A DNA stretch of 64,000 nt, taken from positions 39,990,462-40,054,461 of the forward strand of contig CM057149.1 in NCBI GenBank assembly GCA_029964075.1. Reading direction: 5' to 3'. A model generated the notes under the pieces. It saw nothing but the letters and a program-made list of their open reading frames with translations. It did not search any database and was not told the origin of the DNA. The position numbers were made by a program, and so were the translations under genes. This DNA comes from Patiria pectinifera. Taxonomy: Eukaryota > Echinodermata > Asteroidea > Valvatida > Asterinidae. Numbering within the stretch: position 1 is the first letter of the stretch; each line of letters begins with the position of its first letter. Positions 41,251 to 53,764 of this stretch are shown here, piece after piece.

Positions 41251-41838
41251 GGAGGGGTAAATGGAAAAGGGGGGGGGGGTGATGCATATGCCTACATATA
41301 TTCATTTCATTTGAAAGACCAGTTTTAAAATACTGATATGGTTATTGGAAAATGTTTATTGGCCAAGAAGGACAAGAAAAGTACCCCTAAAAATGAATAT
41401 GGGACATGATTCTCCATGCATGCACTTGTTTTCATAAACAGCAATTAATCCTGTTTAATTTCATGATTCCACTGGCTGCCCCTCACCATTCAATTCAAAA
41501 GAGGCTTTAGAAGTTTACTGACTTACTGACTGTCTTCAGTTAATTGCCCTCTGTGTCAATATCGCACTACAGTCTGCACTATAGTCTGGCTGGGGATTAA
41601 TTACTTCAAAGAAGCATCCCCATCTACCATCATCACCACCCCTCCCTCTCCCAGAATAAAAATGAACAAGGGGGACTAAAGCATGTATCCCTACTGGTTT
41701 ACTCATTATTGTACACATCACTTGTAAGTGAGCCTGACAATTTGTGTATGTGTAAATACATGCACTTCTCACTTTTTCATCCAAGCAGAGGGGGAATTTT
41801 GTTATATCCCATCCATATACTTCTGTGTATGTAATAAC

Positions 41839-42706
41839 ATGGGGCGATTTGGGCGTGGTGTGTACAAGAGGAAGAAGGCTGGATTTCAGAAGGGCAACAC
41901 TTGGTCACCTCAAAAACTAAATCCACAAAAACGTCAATTGCACACAGGCTCACCTACAGTCTACAAAAGACCAACGCATGAGCAACTGGAGCAGGCGGTC
42001 ACCAAAGATGCGGAGGGATTCCACTGTCAAACTCCCGTGGATGAGCCAACCAGGTCCGTCATGCTGCTCCGACCCGAAGTCCACGAAACTACCCCAGTAG
42101 GAGAGCTTCAGCATCGGGAGGTTCTGCAAGGACAGAGAGAAACATACCGATTCGTTAGCATTGATGCAACCGTCAAGTTAGGCATGCAGGCTGCACTTAG
42201 TCATCAGCAAGCAAATCCCGAGTGTGAAAGTCAACCCGAACTTGTGCATGATGCCGAGGTGCGCAGAGGTCTGGGTGTGTCTGAGATGTTGGCCTGCCAG
42301 AAGTGCGGATTTCACACCGACCACACAAAACTGTACAGCGAAATACAACATCCTGGAAAGGGGAGAAAGACTGCCACTCCCAATATGGCATTGCAAGTTG
42401 GCCTTTACGGCACCAGCATTGCAACCGCAGGTGCTCGGCGGCTCCTGTCAGCAATGGACACAACCGTTCCTGCAAAATCTGGTTTGCAAAACCTCGCAGA
42501 CAAATGCGGAAAAATCATCACTGCTGAAAATGAAAGGGACATGAGTGATAAAAGAAGAATTGTGAAAGACATTCACGAACTACAAGGTCATGACAGGGAA
42601 AGCCCTGTGGCAGTTGAGATGGACAGACAGTACAACAACCCCCTCAGAAATGCTCGAAAAAAAAACACTGTTTGTGCCAGCAACACAAACGAGAGACGTT
42701 GTTTGT
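41839..42706 (+). CDS. Mutator-like element transposase domain protein, C-terminally broken
   Basis: Start chosen at MGRFGRGVYKRKKAGFQKGN, a basic N-terminus typical of this family; an upstream in-frame ATG at 41728 is less likely. Landmarks: MLACQKCGFHTDHTKLY (zinc-ligand-like CxxC), then GRKTATPNMALQVGLYGT, GARRLLSAMDTTVPAKSGLQ and MDRQYNN, matching the order in the Mutator-like transposase domain proteins common in sea urchin and amphioxus. At the A9 run (42656-42664) the frame shifts, and ENVTSKKYVVMFHHENKLC continues in another frame to about 42775, where the homology stops. It is therefore truncated before the catalytic C-terminus and probably inactive. Confidence 0.65.
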
Positions 42707-42741
42707 GAGAACGTGACAAGTAAGAAGTACGTCGTGATGTT

Positions 42742-43128
42742 TCACCACGAAAACAAACTTTGCAAGAAATGGCCTTGGCATTTTTTTTGCCTTCGGCAAA
42801 CTTTACGCTGGTTGTTGATGAGCCTTGGCTCCAGGGAAAGGTGCTCGAAGAGGACACACAATGAATTGTGGCACAAGTGACTTACATCGTACTCCCGGGG
42901 CAAATTGAAATTCTCGGTATGTGCGATGTAAGCCACTCGATGCACACTTTTCATTGTGCGTCTCTTCGAGCCAGGCATTCGGCATGAAATTTGCCCATAT
43001 TTGGTTTTTCTGGAACCAGTCTTCGTGGACCCCGCCCACACCAAACATCCACTCCTGTTTGTTTTGACTCTTCTTGAAATTGCATATTTTATCCTTCCAC
43101 ACCATTGTTTTGTATCGTTGGCCTCCAT
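42742..43128 (-). CDS. HNH/His-Me-finger endonuclease-like protein
   Basis: The 128-aa ORF contains GCLVWAGSTK, KYGQISCRMPG, VHRVAYI and the core DVSHLCHNSLCVLFEHLSLE. This is the His-Me-finger zinc-binding-loop pattern (VSHLCHN..C..P.HL.LE, with Cys/His zinc ligands), followed by a late NNQRKVCRRQKKCQGH. Such domains nick or cut DNA in homing endonucleases and recur as many uncharacterised copies in invertebrate genomes. The start at 43128 gives a complete ORF; the usual final Cys after CxGH is missing. It converges on and overlaps the tail of the Mutator-like gene inside the element with 470-bp repeats. Confidence 0.65.
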   Translation of the reverse strand: MEANDTKQWCGRIKYAISRRVKTNRSGCLVWAGSTKTGSRKTKYGQISCRMPGSKRRTMKSVHRVAYIAHTENFNLPREYDVSHLCHNSLCVLFEHLSLEPRLINNQRKVCRRQKKCQGHFLQSLFSW

Positions 43129-44124
43129 TTTGACATTAAGAATTGCTTACCGGTCTATTCATTCATGCCATTGGCTGTAAGTTTCCATCCTTACCCTAGT
43201 ACTGCAATGCCTCTCCCAGCCTCATATTTACTTTAAAAAATGACAGTAATGACAAGCGGTTTTTCAGCAAAGAGCGAAAATACTTTAATTAATTAATATT
43301 AATGACAGTACAGAGACCTGTTTTAGCCAGAAAAGGAAAATTTAACGAACGAAAAGAAACTATTCGAAGCACCTTAAGACTATGGTGAATGGAGCAGTGT
43401 GTACTCTTGTGTTTACATAACAATCCACACGAATGACATGTTGCATGAATTGTTTTTCAATAAAACACAGCCAAAAAAAAGAACTTCAGAAAAATTTGTC
43501 AAGAAATTGTCTTTAAAAGTTTTTTGGTGTTTATTTCATTTTGTAATCAACAATTTTAGACAGCAATTGCCCCTTTTCAATCCCACTTTCATCACAACAC
43601 GGACGTCGCCATTTTGAAACTATAGGTAGCAGACCAGTAAATAAACTTCCATAGACCCCAATGGTAAATGCTCCCACTTCAGAAATTCGGGAAAAATACT
43701 CACAACTCTCCAAGGTGTTCGAGACACACATCAAATTAAAGCTTATTTTATCACCTTTCATTTTCTTTTCAATTTTCGGGGGGTCAACTGATGACTTTTA
43801 GGAGAAATTTCCATCCGAAGATGATCACCCCTAAAAATAGTCCTGAAGCCCATCGCCATTTTGAAAAACGATGGCTACACTCCATTGCAAAATAGAGCGC
43901 TTTTAGGGTCCAAATTACATCCAAATTACACACAACTGCAAGCTCCCAGTCCTGTGCACGGCTTCCACCCATATTTTTTACAAACCCTCAAGTTCATGGC
44001 CCACAATACTCTCAAATACTGAAGATTTTGAGGGCATGCAAATCGTGATTTGGCTGGCGTAGGCAATTTGGGGCCTATTTACTGGTCTGCAACCTTTAGG
44101 AGAAGAACCAACCAAGAGCCAAGA

Positions 44125-47090
44125 ATAGCCCCGTTGCACGGTGCACCCTCACCGAGGCCAGTTTTGATATTTCAATTCAACTTAAATTTAAGTATCAAAA
44201 CTTAACTACATGTAGTTCGTTTTTGTCTTCATATTGAAATAAAAAGCGATTGCAATAAAACCAATTGTATGCGGTGAATCATTACAAAGTTGATTGAGTT
44301 GTAATTGTTTTCTCTGTTTTTAATACTTCAACAAGTGAAAAATATCACACGAGTATAATGTTTAGAAATTATACACACAGAAATCTAAGGGAACTGAACA
44401 GAATATAAAACTGACAAAATCCGAGGGGAAACGGATTTGAGATTTCAAGTTTCAATTCTGATATGACGTTATTCTAGTTTGGAGAATAATAAAACGCCAT
44501 GGGCCCTTAATAGGGTGAGTCAAAATGAAAGTGACCTGGATAAATGATTTTTCCTTTAAAAACTATCAAATATGATACTTACATGAACATGTATTAAACG
44601 CGCATGTTCTTGTAAAAAAACACACCTGCAATTGATGCATGCAATCAGAAGTTATGCATGTTCTACTAAAAGAACCCATTTTTTTTTTACATCTGTCAGT
44701 AGATTGCTAAATGCTTGAAAGCTATTCAGCTGAGCGGGAACCAGAGATTACACTCAGGCATTCAAATACAAATTGAGACTTTAATAATTTGAGTCAAACT
44801 TAGACAATACAGTTTTACTGTCGGATTTTGGGATTTGCGCTGTCACTATTAAAGGAACAAGTCTTGTTCACATGGGTCTCTTTCCCTTCGGAACTGTTCT
44901 ATTACTTAAAAACAGAGATAACTTGACGTTATTTAGAGTATGCAAATTACGTGGAATTTCACATTTACTACAATTAGGCCTACAACCAATCACATGTACT
45001 CTGTCACTTTCTTTTGACTCGCCCTTTACAACGTACGCATGTAGCGATTATGAGAATGGAAAACAGTTTGTGTCAGCGTTATTTTGATCTTTTGTTTTCG
45101 GTTTGACCAACACACGTTGGGCAAAGGTGACGCAATTCTTGCTTGTTGGTCGCTGTCAGATCTGGGCAGAGATGACAACGACTTTTACCCTATATATGTC
45201 TTTAAAGGCTATATATAGACTATTTAAAAAAAAAGTTCAAGTCGTTCTGTTCACAAATATAACTAGGCCTAATCCAGTCCATTACAATATTGATAATTTC
45301 CCCAGAAATTAACGATTCATAAAGGTCAAATTTAGTGTGACAACGTCAACTATAACAACATGATAAGGGGACAGGCCAAAGGTTTAACGACCCGCAAGTT
45401 CAACTTCACTGGGGCAAGGTCTCAGTGGTACCGTAAATTTAATCCGTTTCCCAAAGCTGCATATTTCAACAAAAACCTGATTTCGTGTTTTACAAGGCGT
45501 GCGTCGAGAAAACAACGTGTGACAAACCTTTCCGCGGCAATCCCAAAGCTTTGGCAAGATTAGAGCCGGATTTTTAGACCTTGGAAGGGCGGCAAAGAGG
45601 TTTGAAGGCAGATAAGTTGAAAACCATTTTTTCACGGAAAATGATAGACGTTGGGGTATTTCGATTCAGGGGGAATAGAATTTGTCAACTCTGTGGAATA
45701 CAAAATTATAAAAAAGATGTTTTGGTCACATAATGAGGGAAGTGTTTCAATTTAATTTAGAAATGAAAAGGGTCAAAGGGGACGGAGTATTTTTTTTTAT
45801 CGATGTTGGTTGTGGATAGAGGCAACCGACAACTTTTCCCTAGATCCATAAGATAGGAGTGTCTACAAACTAACCATTGGTCACTTGGAAATGTTTAAGT
45901 ACAGATGGATTACAATACTGATATGCGCCAAAGAAATCAACCTCGTTATCAATTATTTATTAACACAACGTTTTCTTTACTCGCGCTAATCTGGGTCTCA
46001 CCAAAGTTCAAAGTAGGCATGATTCACGTCGTTTTTGTCGAGTAAAACGTGGAAGTCAATGGGTTTTTTTAATTTCATGTAGTAATCAATTGACAATACA
46101 CATGGACGTGATAAATATAAGCATGTTGAATAACTTTTGAAGTTGTAAAAAAAGTCACATCTGGAATGTCCCATTAAAAAAACTGCTTTCACATGAGTTT
46201 GAACTCTCTGTTTTAGTTATATCTCTCCACTCTCCTCCAGTTATCACTTTGTTTTCTTTGACTCCACACATTTAAGCTGTTAACAGTTTTTAAAACGCAG
46301 AGAGGACAGATACTAAAACATTAACCCCACAAACCTAGTCATTGCACTTGCTGTGCACATATTTACATCGGTCCGAACATGGGCGTCACGAGAGTGGGGG
46401 CGTGGGGCGCAAGAAGGCGCTTCCTCCCCCCCCCCCTCCCCCGGAAAAACAAAAAATAAAAACCAAAAAGGGAGAGAAAAAATGAGAACAAAAAGAAAAG
46501 AAAAAGAGGTGTGGAGTCATATTTGTTATTAATTTAATACACATTATAACACAATTGGCGAAGGCTGCAGGGTGTCATATGAGGATGGGTGGGCAAAATG
46601 TCCCCCGCCCACCCTCGAAAAAAAATAAGAATAAGATAAAGAAAGTACAAGGATTTTTTTTTGGGGGGGGGGGGGTTGTGCTCCCCCCTCCCTAAAAAAA
46701 GGGAGAACCCTGGCGACATCCGAACGCATCCGAACGTTTTATTTGCAACGTCACCCTACTACTATTACGCCGGGGTCAAAGATAGGCTGGGCTTTAATAC
46801 TAACAATAAAAAGTGCAGAAAAAAAATTGGAATTGTTTAGTTTGACCCGGAGCAACGTTTTTAAGCTGTGTCATGCGTGATATCGTGAGTGTGCGTGTTC
46901 ACACACTTTTCGAACCTCTTACAGGGTTGGCTGTTTGATTCTTTGTGTTGCAAACAGAGTGCAAACTGGTAGTCGTTTAAACAGGACGTTCGAATTCACG
47001 CCGCCCTCTGTTCGGACGGTTTACTTCCGTTAGAATTCGTTTCATACGAGAGCACACGTACATGTACATGTATTGACACTTATACATCTT
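44125..47090. repeat. Segment S, copy B (directly upstream of the P450)
   Basis: Co-linear with copy A minus the two young insertions and with a further ~100-bp deletion after TTCGGAACT (44895). Includes the GGGTGAGTCAAA MITE (44511-45025) and the G/C-run repeats at 46380-46720. Ends at the P450 leader. Confidence 0.8.
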
Positions 47091-47113
47091 ACAAGTTCGC
47101 TGTTCCCTACGTC
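47000..47113 (+). promoter_or_regulatory. P450 proximal upstream region
   Basis: Duplicated at 25490-25590 without a gene. Contains ACATGTACATGTATTGACAC and a conserved GTTCGAATTCACGCCGC. GCGTG cores (possible Ah-receptor-type sites) occur about 230 bp upstream near 46885 and 46900. No clear TATA box. Confidence 0.4.
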
Positions 47114-49574
47114 ATGGATTTCCTGGACGTTCGCACCGTTCTGTTGGGCGTGTTTCTGCTCCTGGTTCTTCGCTGGTTGCTTGGCCGTCCCAAGAACCTT
47201 CCTCCAGGGCCCTGGGGATTCCCACTTCTCGGTTCTGTCCCAGCCATGGTCTGGTGTATGCTTCGGGGGTTGGAGTTCCACCATCAATTCGAAAAGTACG
47301 CCGCTAAGTATGGGCCCATATTTCGCATCAAAATCTTCAACAAGACGGTTGTGGTTTTGAACGACTACGCATTGGTGAAGGAAGCGTTCCAACATCCACA
47401 ACTTAGCAACAGACCTAAAAGTCTCTTTACTGAGGTATTAAAATTGGAAGGTAAGTCATCGGCAGAAAACGTCATGGTTTCAAAAGGCGCACGTTGACAA
47501 TATGTCGTGCATCATTGTGAATACTTGTAAACAATTCATTATTTGTAAGTGCCGCTTGGTTGTTTCCAGCACCATCAATTCAACAAATAGTTCAATCCGT
47601 TACATGTACATGTGGATTATTTCATTTCATAAAGTGTAAAGAAAACGTAAACGCATTTTCAGATTGTGATCTCTTGTTGTGTAGCCTAAGTCAATAAACG
47701 AGAAACAAAACACAATTTGTATCCATAAGATGGATTTTTTTTAATTTTGCGTTGGGGTGATGTAAATCAAATTAGGTTTTGCCCTTCACCGACGTATAAA
47801 AACTGTGTACTCAGTGTGTAACCTCCCGAGTGAAAGTTGGAAAAAATCACTCGGGTGGGACTCAAATCCACTACCTCCTGCTATCTAGTGCAGACGTCTT
47901 AGGCCTACCACTCCACTACCGAGCTAAATGGGATCGGTTGGCTGGTTCGAATTTTATTTCAAAACGCACACGCGAAACACAAATGCTTCAACGAGCTGAC
48001 ATGTAATCATTACTACTTAGTGATTTTTGCTCTTTTTCACTATTGCAATATCAACCATCAACAATATTGTATACAAATACCGGCTAAATTTGGTTAACTT
48101 TGCATTATTTTCTAAAAGGGGTTGCTTCATCTAACGGCGAAGCATGGCTCGAACTGCGTCGGTTCTGCCTCACTGTACTCCGGAGCTTTGGGGTCGGCAA
48201 GTCTTCATTCGAGGAGCAGATAGGCACTGAGGCTGAGGAATTAATGAAAGAACTCGCCGCATTCAAAGGCGAGCCATTCAATCCCAAACCATTCCTTGGC
48301 AACGCAGTGTCTAATGTCATCTGCTCCGTCATCTTCGGAAAGCGCTACAAGTACGACGATAAGGAGTTTATGCATCTGCTTGATTTAATGAGCCGTAACA
48401 TCAAGCTGGTGGGAGGTGGAGGTGCCATCGCATTCATACCAAGCTTACGATATCTGCCTTTCCTCCCCATTCCTGAGTTTCTGTCAAATTTTGAAGAACT
48501 TCTCAACTTTGAACGGAACGTTATCGACACCCACCGCAAAACCTTCGACGCTGATAATTTGAAGGATTTCACCGACGCGTATCTTATGGAAATTCAACAG
48601 AATTTAAGTAGAGATAAAGAGGGTATGCTTCCCGATGGGAAACATCTCAAAGCTTCGAAATTCGGTCATCTGGGTGAACGTAACATCGTCGGTACTATTT
48701 TGGATCTCTTCGCGGCTGGTTCGGAGACTACGGCCACCACTCTCCAGTGGGCAATCCTGTACATGATGGTAAACCCTGACGTCCAGAAGCGAGTCCAGGC
48801 AGAAATCGACGACGTTGTGGGTCGCAACCGGATGCCAAGAATGGCCGATATTCCGGAGCTACACTTCACTCGAGCAGTAATCTGGGAGGTCCAACGCCTG
48901 GCCAACATCGTTCCCTTGGGCGTCCCACACGCCGCTGCTTCGGATGTCTATCTCCGAGGCTTCTTCGTCCCCAAGGATGCCTTGCTTGTGCCAAACATGT
49001 GGACTATCTTTCGAGATCCTAAGCATTGGCCCGAGCCGGAGCAGTTCAAACCAGAAAGATTTCTGAACGAAAGAGGCGTGGCTGTGAAACCAGAAGAGTT
49101 GATACCGTTCAGCACTGGTAAGTCAACCTTCACTCAAACCACAATAATGGACGAAGCGGTAGTCTCTTGAGAACAAAAGAGGGCGCTATGCCATAACAGC
49201 GAGGATGAGTAATTCATGGTCACTCAAACGTAATTAGACTAGACTGTGACAACGAGGGTTAGTTAAATAAGAACTCAGTAGATGTAGTTGTCTGCAAGTG
49301 CATTTTATATTAAGAGATGAACGTAAACCAATCACTTTCATTTTGGACTTTGATTTATTTTTGACTTGTAGGCAGGCGGAGCTGCATCGGGGAACACCTG
49401 GCCAAGATGGAACTGTTCCTCTTCTTCAGTTTCTTCATGCACCAGTTCACCTTCAAGAAACCCCAAAATTCTCCTCCGCTGGTGTTGAAGGGCAAGGTTG
49501 GCATCACGCACTCCCCGCAGCCGTACGACCTGTGCGCCATCCCACGAGAAGATTTTGGAGGGTTTAGCGCTTGA
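47114..49574 (+). CDS. CYP2-like: CYP2-clan cytochrome P450 (3 exons, intact)
   Basis: Exons 47114-47450, 48119-49117 and 49372-49574 join in phase 1 each time (GTAAGT donors) to 512 aa, a full-length microsomal P450. An N-terminal ER anchor (VLLGVFLLLVLRWLL) precedes the hinge LPPGPWGFPLLG. Then come helix C WLELRRF, helix I AAGSETTATTLQW (about 311-323), the ExxR motif EVQR (369-372), FKPERF (422-427) and the heme loop PFSTGRRSCIGE with Cys450 as iron ligand. It oxidises lipophilic substrates with NADPH-P450 reductase in the ER; the exact substrate is unknown. The few-intron structure recalls CYP2U/2R-like genes. Neighbouring MGST1 genes suggest a detoxification cluster. Its 3' UTR is duplicated at 52193-52376. 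Confidence 0.92.
47825..47945 (-). repeat. tRNA-derived SINE head in P450 intron 1
   Basis: The reverse strand shows TTAGCTCGGTAGTGGAGTGG (A-box-like) and GTGGATTTGAGTCCCACCC (B-box). CTCGGG/CCCGAG arms flank the segment. Confidence 0.55.
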
Positions 49575-49835
49575 AAAGCGACCATCTTATCTGTGCTCTT
49601 CCAATGAAGATGTAAATTTTGAGTATATCTGAACGTGAACATGAATGGTATGATTGCTGTCAGAGCAACGGTCTGAAATGTGTATGGCCTATAATATAAA
49701 AGGAGAAAATACTTGTATCTCCTCGCTTTGGATAGACTTTGAAATATTCTGTTAGGCAAGATTTATTTTAGGCTATTTCCACCGACTGTACTAAAATAAA
49801 TAGATAGAAAGTAGAGCTTGTTTTTTTTTTTAAAT
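49575..49835 (+). other. P450 3' untranslated region
   Basis: Downstream of the TGA; a near-identical stretch from GAATGGTATGATTGCTGTCA to ATAGATAGAAAGTAGAGC recurs at 52197-52373. Contains ACTAAAATAAATAGATAG, a possible polyadenylation region. Confidence 0.65.
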
Positions 49836-49844
49836 AATAAAACG

Positions 49845-52192
49845 TCATGGGCCTTCAATGGAGTGAGTCAAAAAGAAAGTGACCTGGATTAATGAATTTT
49901 TCTTTTTAAAAACTATTAAATTTGATACATACATAGAACATGTATTAAACGCGCATGTTCTTCTACTCGTGAAAAACACACCTGCAATTGATGCATGCAA
50001 TCAGAAGTTATGCATGTTCTACTAAAAGAACCCATTTTTTTTTTTACATCTGTCAGTAGATTGCTAAATGCTTGGAAGCTATTCAGCTGAGCGGGAACCA
50101 GAGATTACACACAGGCATTCAATTACAAATTGAGATTTTAATAATTTCAGTCAAACTGAGACACTATAGTTTTACTGTCAGATTTTGGGATTTGCGCTGT
50201 CACTATTAAAGGAACAAGTCTTGTTCACATGGGTCTCTTTCCCTTCGGAACTTTTCGTTTATTCATGGAGGTATACCCCCATGATATTCATCAATGCGTA
50301 TTGGTGAATGTTAAGTGAAAGACAGCTGAATTGTGTGTTCTATATTACTTAAAAACAGAGATAACTTGACGTTATTTAAAGTATGCAAATTACGTGGAAT
50401 TTCACATTTACTACAATTAGGCCTACAACCAATCACATGTACTCTGTCACTTTCTTTTGACTCACCCTTTACAACGTACGCATGTAGCGATTATGAGAAT
50501 GGAAAACAGTTTGTGTCAGCGTTATTTTGATCTTTTGTTTTCGGTTTGACCAACACACGTTGGGCAAAGGTGACGCAGTTCTTGCTTGTTGGTCGCTGTC
50601 AGATCTGGGCAGAGATGACAACGACTTTTACCCTATATATGTCTTTAAAGGCTATATATAGACTATTTGAAAAAAAGTTCAAGTCGTTCTGTTCACAAAT
50701 ATAACTAATCCAGTCCATTACAATATTGATAATTTCCCCAGAAATTAACGATTCATAAAGGTCAAATTTACTGTGACAACGTCAACTATAACAACATGAT
50801 AAGGGGACAGGCCAAAGGTTTAACGACCCGCAAGTTCAACTTCAAGGGCAAGGTCTCAGTAGTACCGTAAATCTAATCCGTTTCCCAAAGCTGCATATTT
50901 CAACAAAAACCTGATTTCGTGTTTTACAAGGCGTGCGCCGAGAAAACAACGTGTGACAAACCTTTCCGCGGCAATCCCAAAGCTTTGGCAAGATTAGAGC
51001 CGGATTTTTAGACCTTGGAAGGGCGGCAAAGAGGTTTGAAGGCAAATAAGTTGAAGACCATTTTTTCACGGAAAATGATAGACGTTGGGGTATTTTGATT
51101 CAGGGGGAATAGAATTTGTCGATTCTGTGGAATACAAAATTATAAAAAAAGATGTTTTTGTCACATAATGAGGGAAGCGTTTCAATTTAATTTAGAAATG
51201 AAAAGGGTCAAAGGGGACGGAGTATTTTTTTATCGATGTTGGTTGTGGATAGAGGCAACCGACAACTTTTCCCTAGATCCATAAGATAGGAGTGTCCACA
51301 AACTAACCATTGGTCACTTGGAAATGTTTAAGTACAGATAGATTACAATACTGATATGCGCCAATGAAATCAACCTCGTTATCAGTTATTTATTAACACA
51401 ACGTTTTCTTTACTCGCGCTAATCTGGGTCTCACCAAAGTTCAAAGTAGGCATGATTCACGTCGTTTTTGTCGAGTAAAACGTGGAAGTCAATGGGTTTT
51501 TTTAATTTCATGTAGTAATCAATTGACAATACACAAGGCCGTGATAAACATAAGCATGTTGAATAGCTTTTGAAGTTGTAAAAACAGTCACATCTGGTAT
51601 GTCCCACAAAAAAACTGCTTTCACATGAGTTTGAACTCTCTGTATTAGTTATCTCTCCACTCTCCTCCAGTTATCACTTTGTTTTCTTTGACTCCACACA
51701 TTTAAGCTGTTAACAGTTTTTAAAACGCAGATAGAACAGATACTAAAACATTAACCCCACAAACCTAGTCATTGCACTTGCTGTGCACAGATTTACATGG
51801 GTCCGAACATGGGCGTCACGAGAGTGGGGGCGTGGGGCGCAAGAAGGCGCTTCCTCCCCCCCCCCCGGAAAAACAAAAAATAAAAACCAAAAAGGGGGGG
51901 AAAAATGAGAACAAAAAGAAAAGAAAAAGAGGTGTGGAGTCATATTTGTTATTAATTTAATACACATTTCAACAAAATCGGCGCAGGCTGTAGGGTGTCA
52001 TTTGAGGGTGGGTAGGCAAAATGTCCCCCGCCCACCCTCGAAAAAAAAAATGAGAATAAGATAGAGAAAGTACAAGGATTTTTTCGGGGGGGGGGATGTG
52101 CTCCCCCCCCTAAAAAAAGAGAACCCTGGCGACATCCATGCATCCGAACGTTTTATTTGCAACGTCACCATACTATTGATTACGCCGGGGTC
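49845..52192. repeat. Segment S, copy C (inside the P450 3' region)
   Basis: Starts at AATAATAAAACGTCATGGG (mid-S) and runs co-linearly to ACGCCGGGGTCAAAGAT. There it joins the second P450 3' UTR copy. It lacks the hAT and foldback MITE of copy A, and keeps the ~100-bp piece that copy B lost. Confidence 0.8.
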
Positions 52193-52376
52193 AAAGATGA
52201 ATGGTATGGTTGCTGTCAGAGCAACGGTCTGAAATGTGTATGGACTATAATATAAAAGGAGAAAATACTTGCATCTCCTCGCTTTGGATAGACTTTGAAA
52301 TATTCTGTTAGGCAAGATTTATTCTAGGCTAATTCCATCGACTGTATTAAAGTAAATAGATAGAAAGTAGAGCGTC
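52193..52376 (+). pseudogene. Second P450 3' UTR, remnant of a deleted P450 copy
   Basis: About 180 bp match the P450 3' UTR and are fused directly to upstream segment S sequence. The whole P450 coding region that should lie between them is absent. The junction GTCAAAGATGAATGG has a short overlap (ATGAATGG follows both AAAG and the UTR's GAACATG), consistent with end-joining deletion. Confidence 0.7.
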
Positions 52377-53764
52377 TCTTTTGGCAGATTTCTGTCCTCG
52401 TCAAATGATGCATTTTTAGCATATTTGTTCTTTCGTTCTTGTTTTTAATGGAGCGCATCATTGATATACGGTAACTTTCTCAGACTTTTCCAAGTCATTT
52501 TAGGATTTCCAGTAGCAGTAATAATCCTTTAGCAGATTCAAGAGAAAATATTGAAAAAGCACTTTGAAGTAAATACATAAATTATCTGTTTCGTAGATGT
52601 TTGTACGTAAATATGCTGTGTAGTCAAATTTGGTTTTGTTTACTACACCAATAATAATAATACAACAGTTTCCATATGAATTAAAACATGTTAAGTATAA
52701 ACATATTTCTGTATCGAAATTGTTTATATACATGTATAGATTTGGAAAGTTACCAATTATAATGTTAGCATTGTATATGTAAAATGATAATCGCGATACT
52801 TTTGTTTTTATCTTACAACCGACATTTTGCTTAGTCTACATAGTAGGCCTATCCTGTTTAGGGTTGCACCACAACAATTCAAGCCCCATTGAAAACAGTG
52901 TAAAATCGACAAAGTCCAGGGCCAAATAACACACAAGCCGACATAAATGGGGTTTCTCAAACAAAAATTAAATTATTATCTTGTCCTTCAGCATTTCATT
53001 TCTTTTCAATTTTCGGTAGACTATAAAGCCAATTACATTTTTAAACATTCACACCAAAACAAAATTACCTTCCGAAAAGTGATGCTTCCCAAGCGTGCAT
53101 GCAGCCATTTTAATAATCAGTTCGCGTAGAAATTCTCACTTCAATTAGTATGTGCATGCCTATGGAAGGGAGCTGGACACCCTTTGAAACTTGGTGGCGC
53201 TGTTTAGAAACCTCGTGGTTTTTTTTTTTTTGGGGGGGGTGTTTTTTGTATGAATGCTTTTACTTTTTGTTTGCCTGTGGTACCGGTAACGTCATTATCG
53301 GCATTTTCGTGTTGTTCAGCCGATTGTGGGTTTTTTTTTGGGGGGGGGGGGCTGGTTGATCCTTAAAATTATCCTTTCCCATCCGGATTCACGCACTTTC
53401 AATTATTGTTAGGCGACGAGCAGCAAACTGGAAGGAAAACTTTTTCTTTGGCAAATCGATACTTGCTTTGGTCACGACCCGGATATCCTCTCGCTATCGG
53501 AAGATATTGCTGTGTGAGCTGTGTGGACGACAATTAATGCACGGTGATCCTTATATTTATGGATCCTATTTATAAATGCTTTCTTTTGTTGATGAGTCGG
53601 ACACAGTAGGAAGAAGCTACGGTGTGGGTAGATCTTGACAAATACAAAGGATTTTACCCAAACCAAATAGCCATGTTGTCTTGTAAAAAAACGAAACAAA
53701 GGATTTCAGTATCTCATAATAGGGAGACGTAAAATTTACTCTTTTAAGAATTCACGATTGCGAC
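52377..53764. other. No gene recognised
   Basis: AT-rich sequence with T/G runs (53219-53238 and 53331-53350). The short ORFs here show no domain signal. Confidence 0.4.

Larger units (their letters stand above)
40432..44094. mobile_element. 3.66-kb element with 470-bp terminal direct repeats and two genes
   Basis: Two repeats of equal length, 40432-40901 and 43625-44094, lie in the same orientation and differ at only a few bases. Each repeat starts GGTAGCAGACCAGTAAATA and ends in its near-complement (TATTTACTGGTCTGCAACC), so each is itself a terminal-inverted-repeat unit. The outer ends are flanked by TTTAG (40427-40431, 44095-44099); the inner flanks are TTTAA and TATAG. The interior carries a Mutator-like transposase ORF (+) and a His-Me-finger ORF (-). 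It may be a composite of two MITEs moving cargo, or a DNA transposon with LTR-like ends; there is no reverse transcriptase and no tRNA primer site. Confidence 0.75.

Noticed and set aside
40432-44094. LTR retrotransposon
   Set aside because: Direct repeats and a 5-bp duplication fit, but there is no reverse transcriptase, primer-binding site or polypurine tract, the ends are not TG/CA, and the genes are transposase- and HNH-like.
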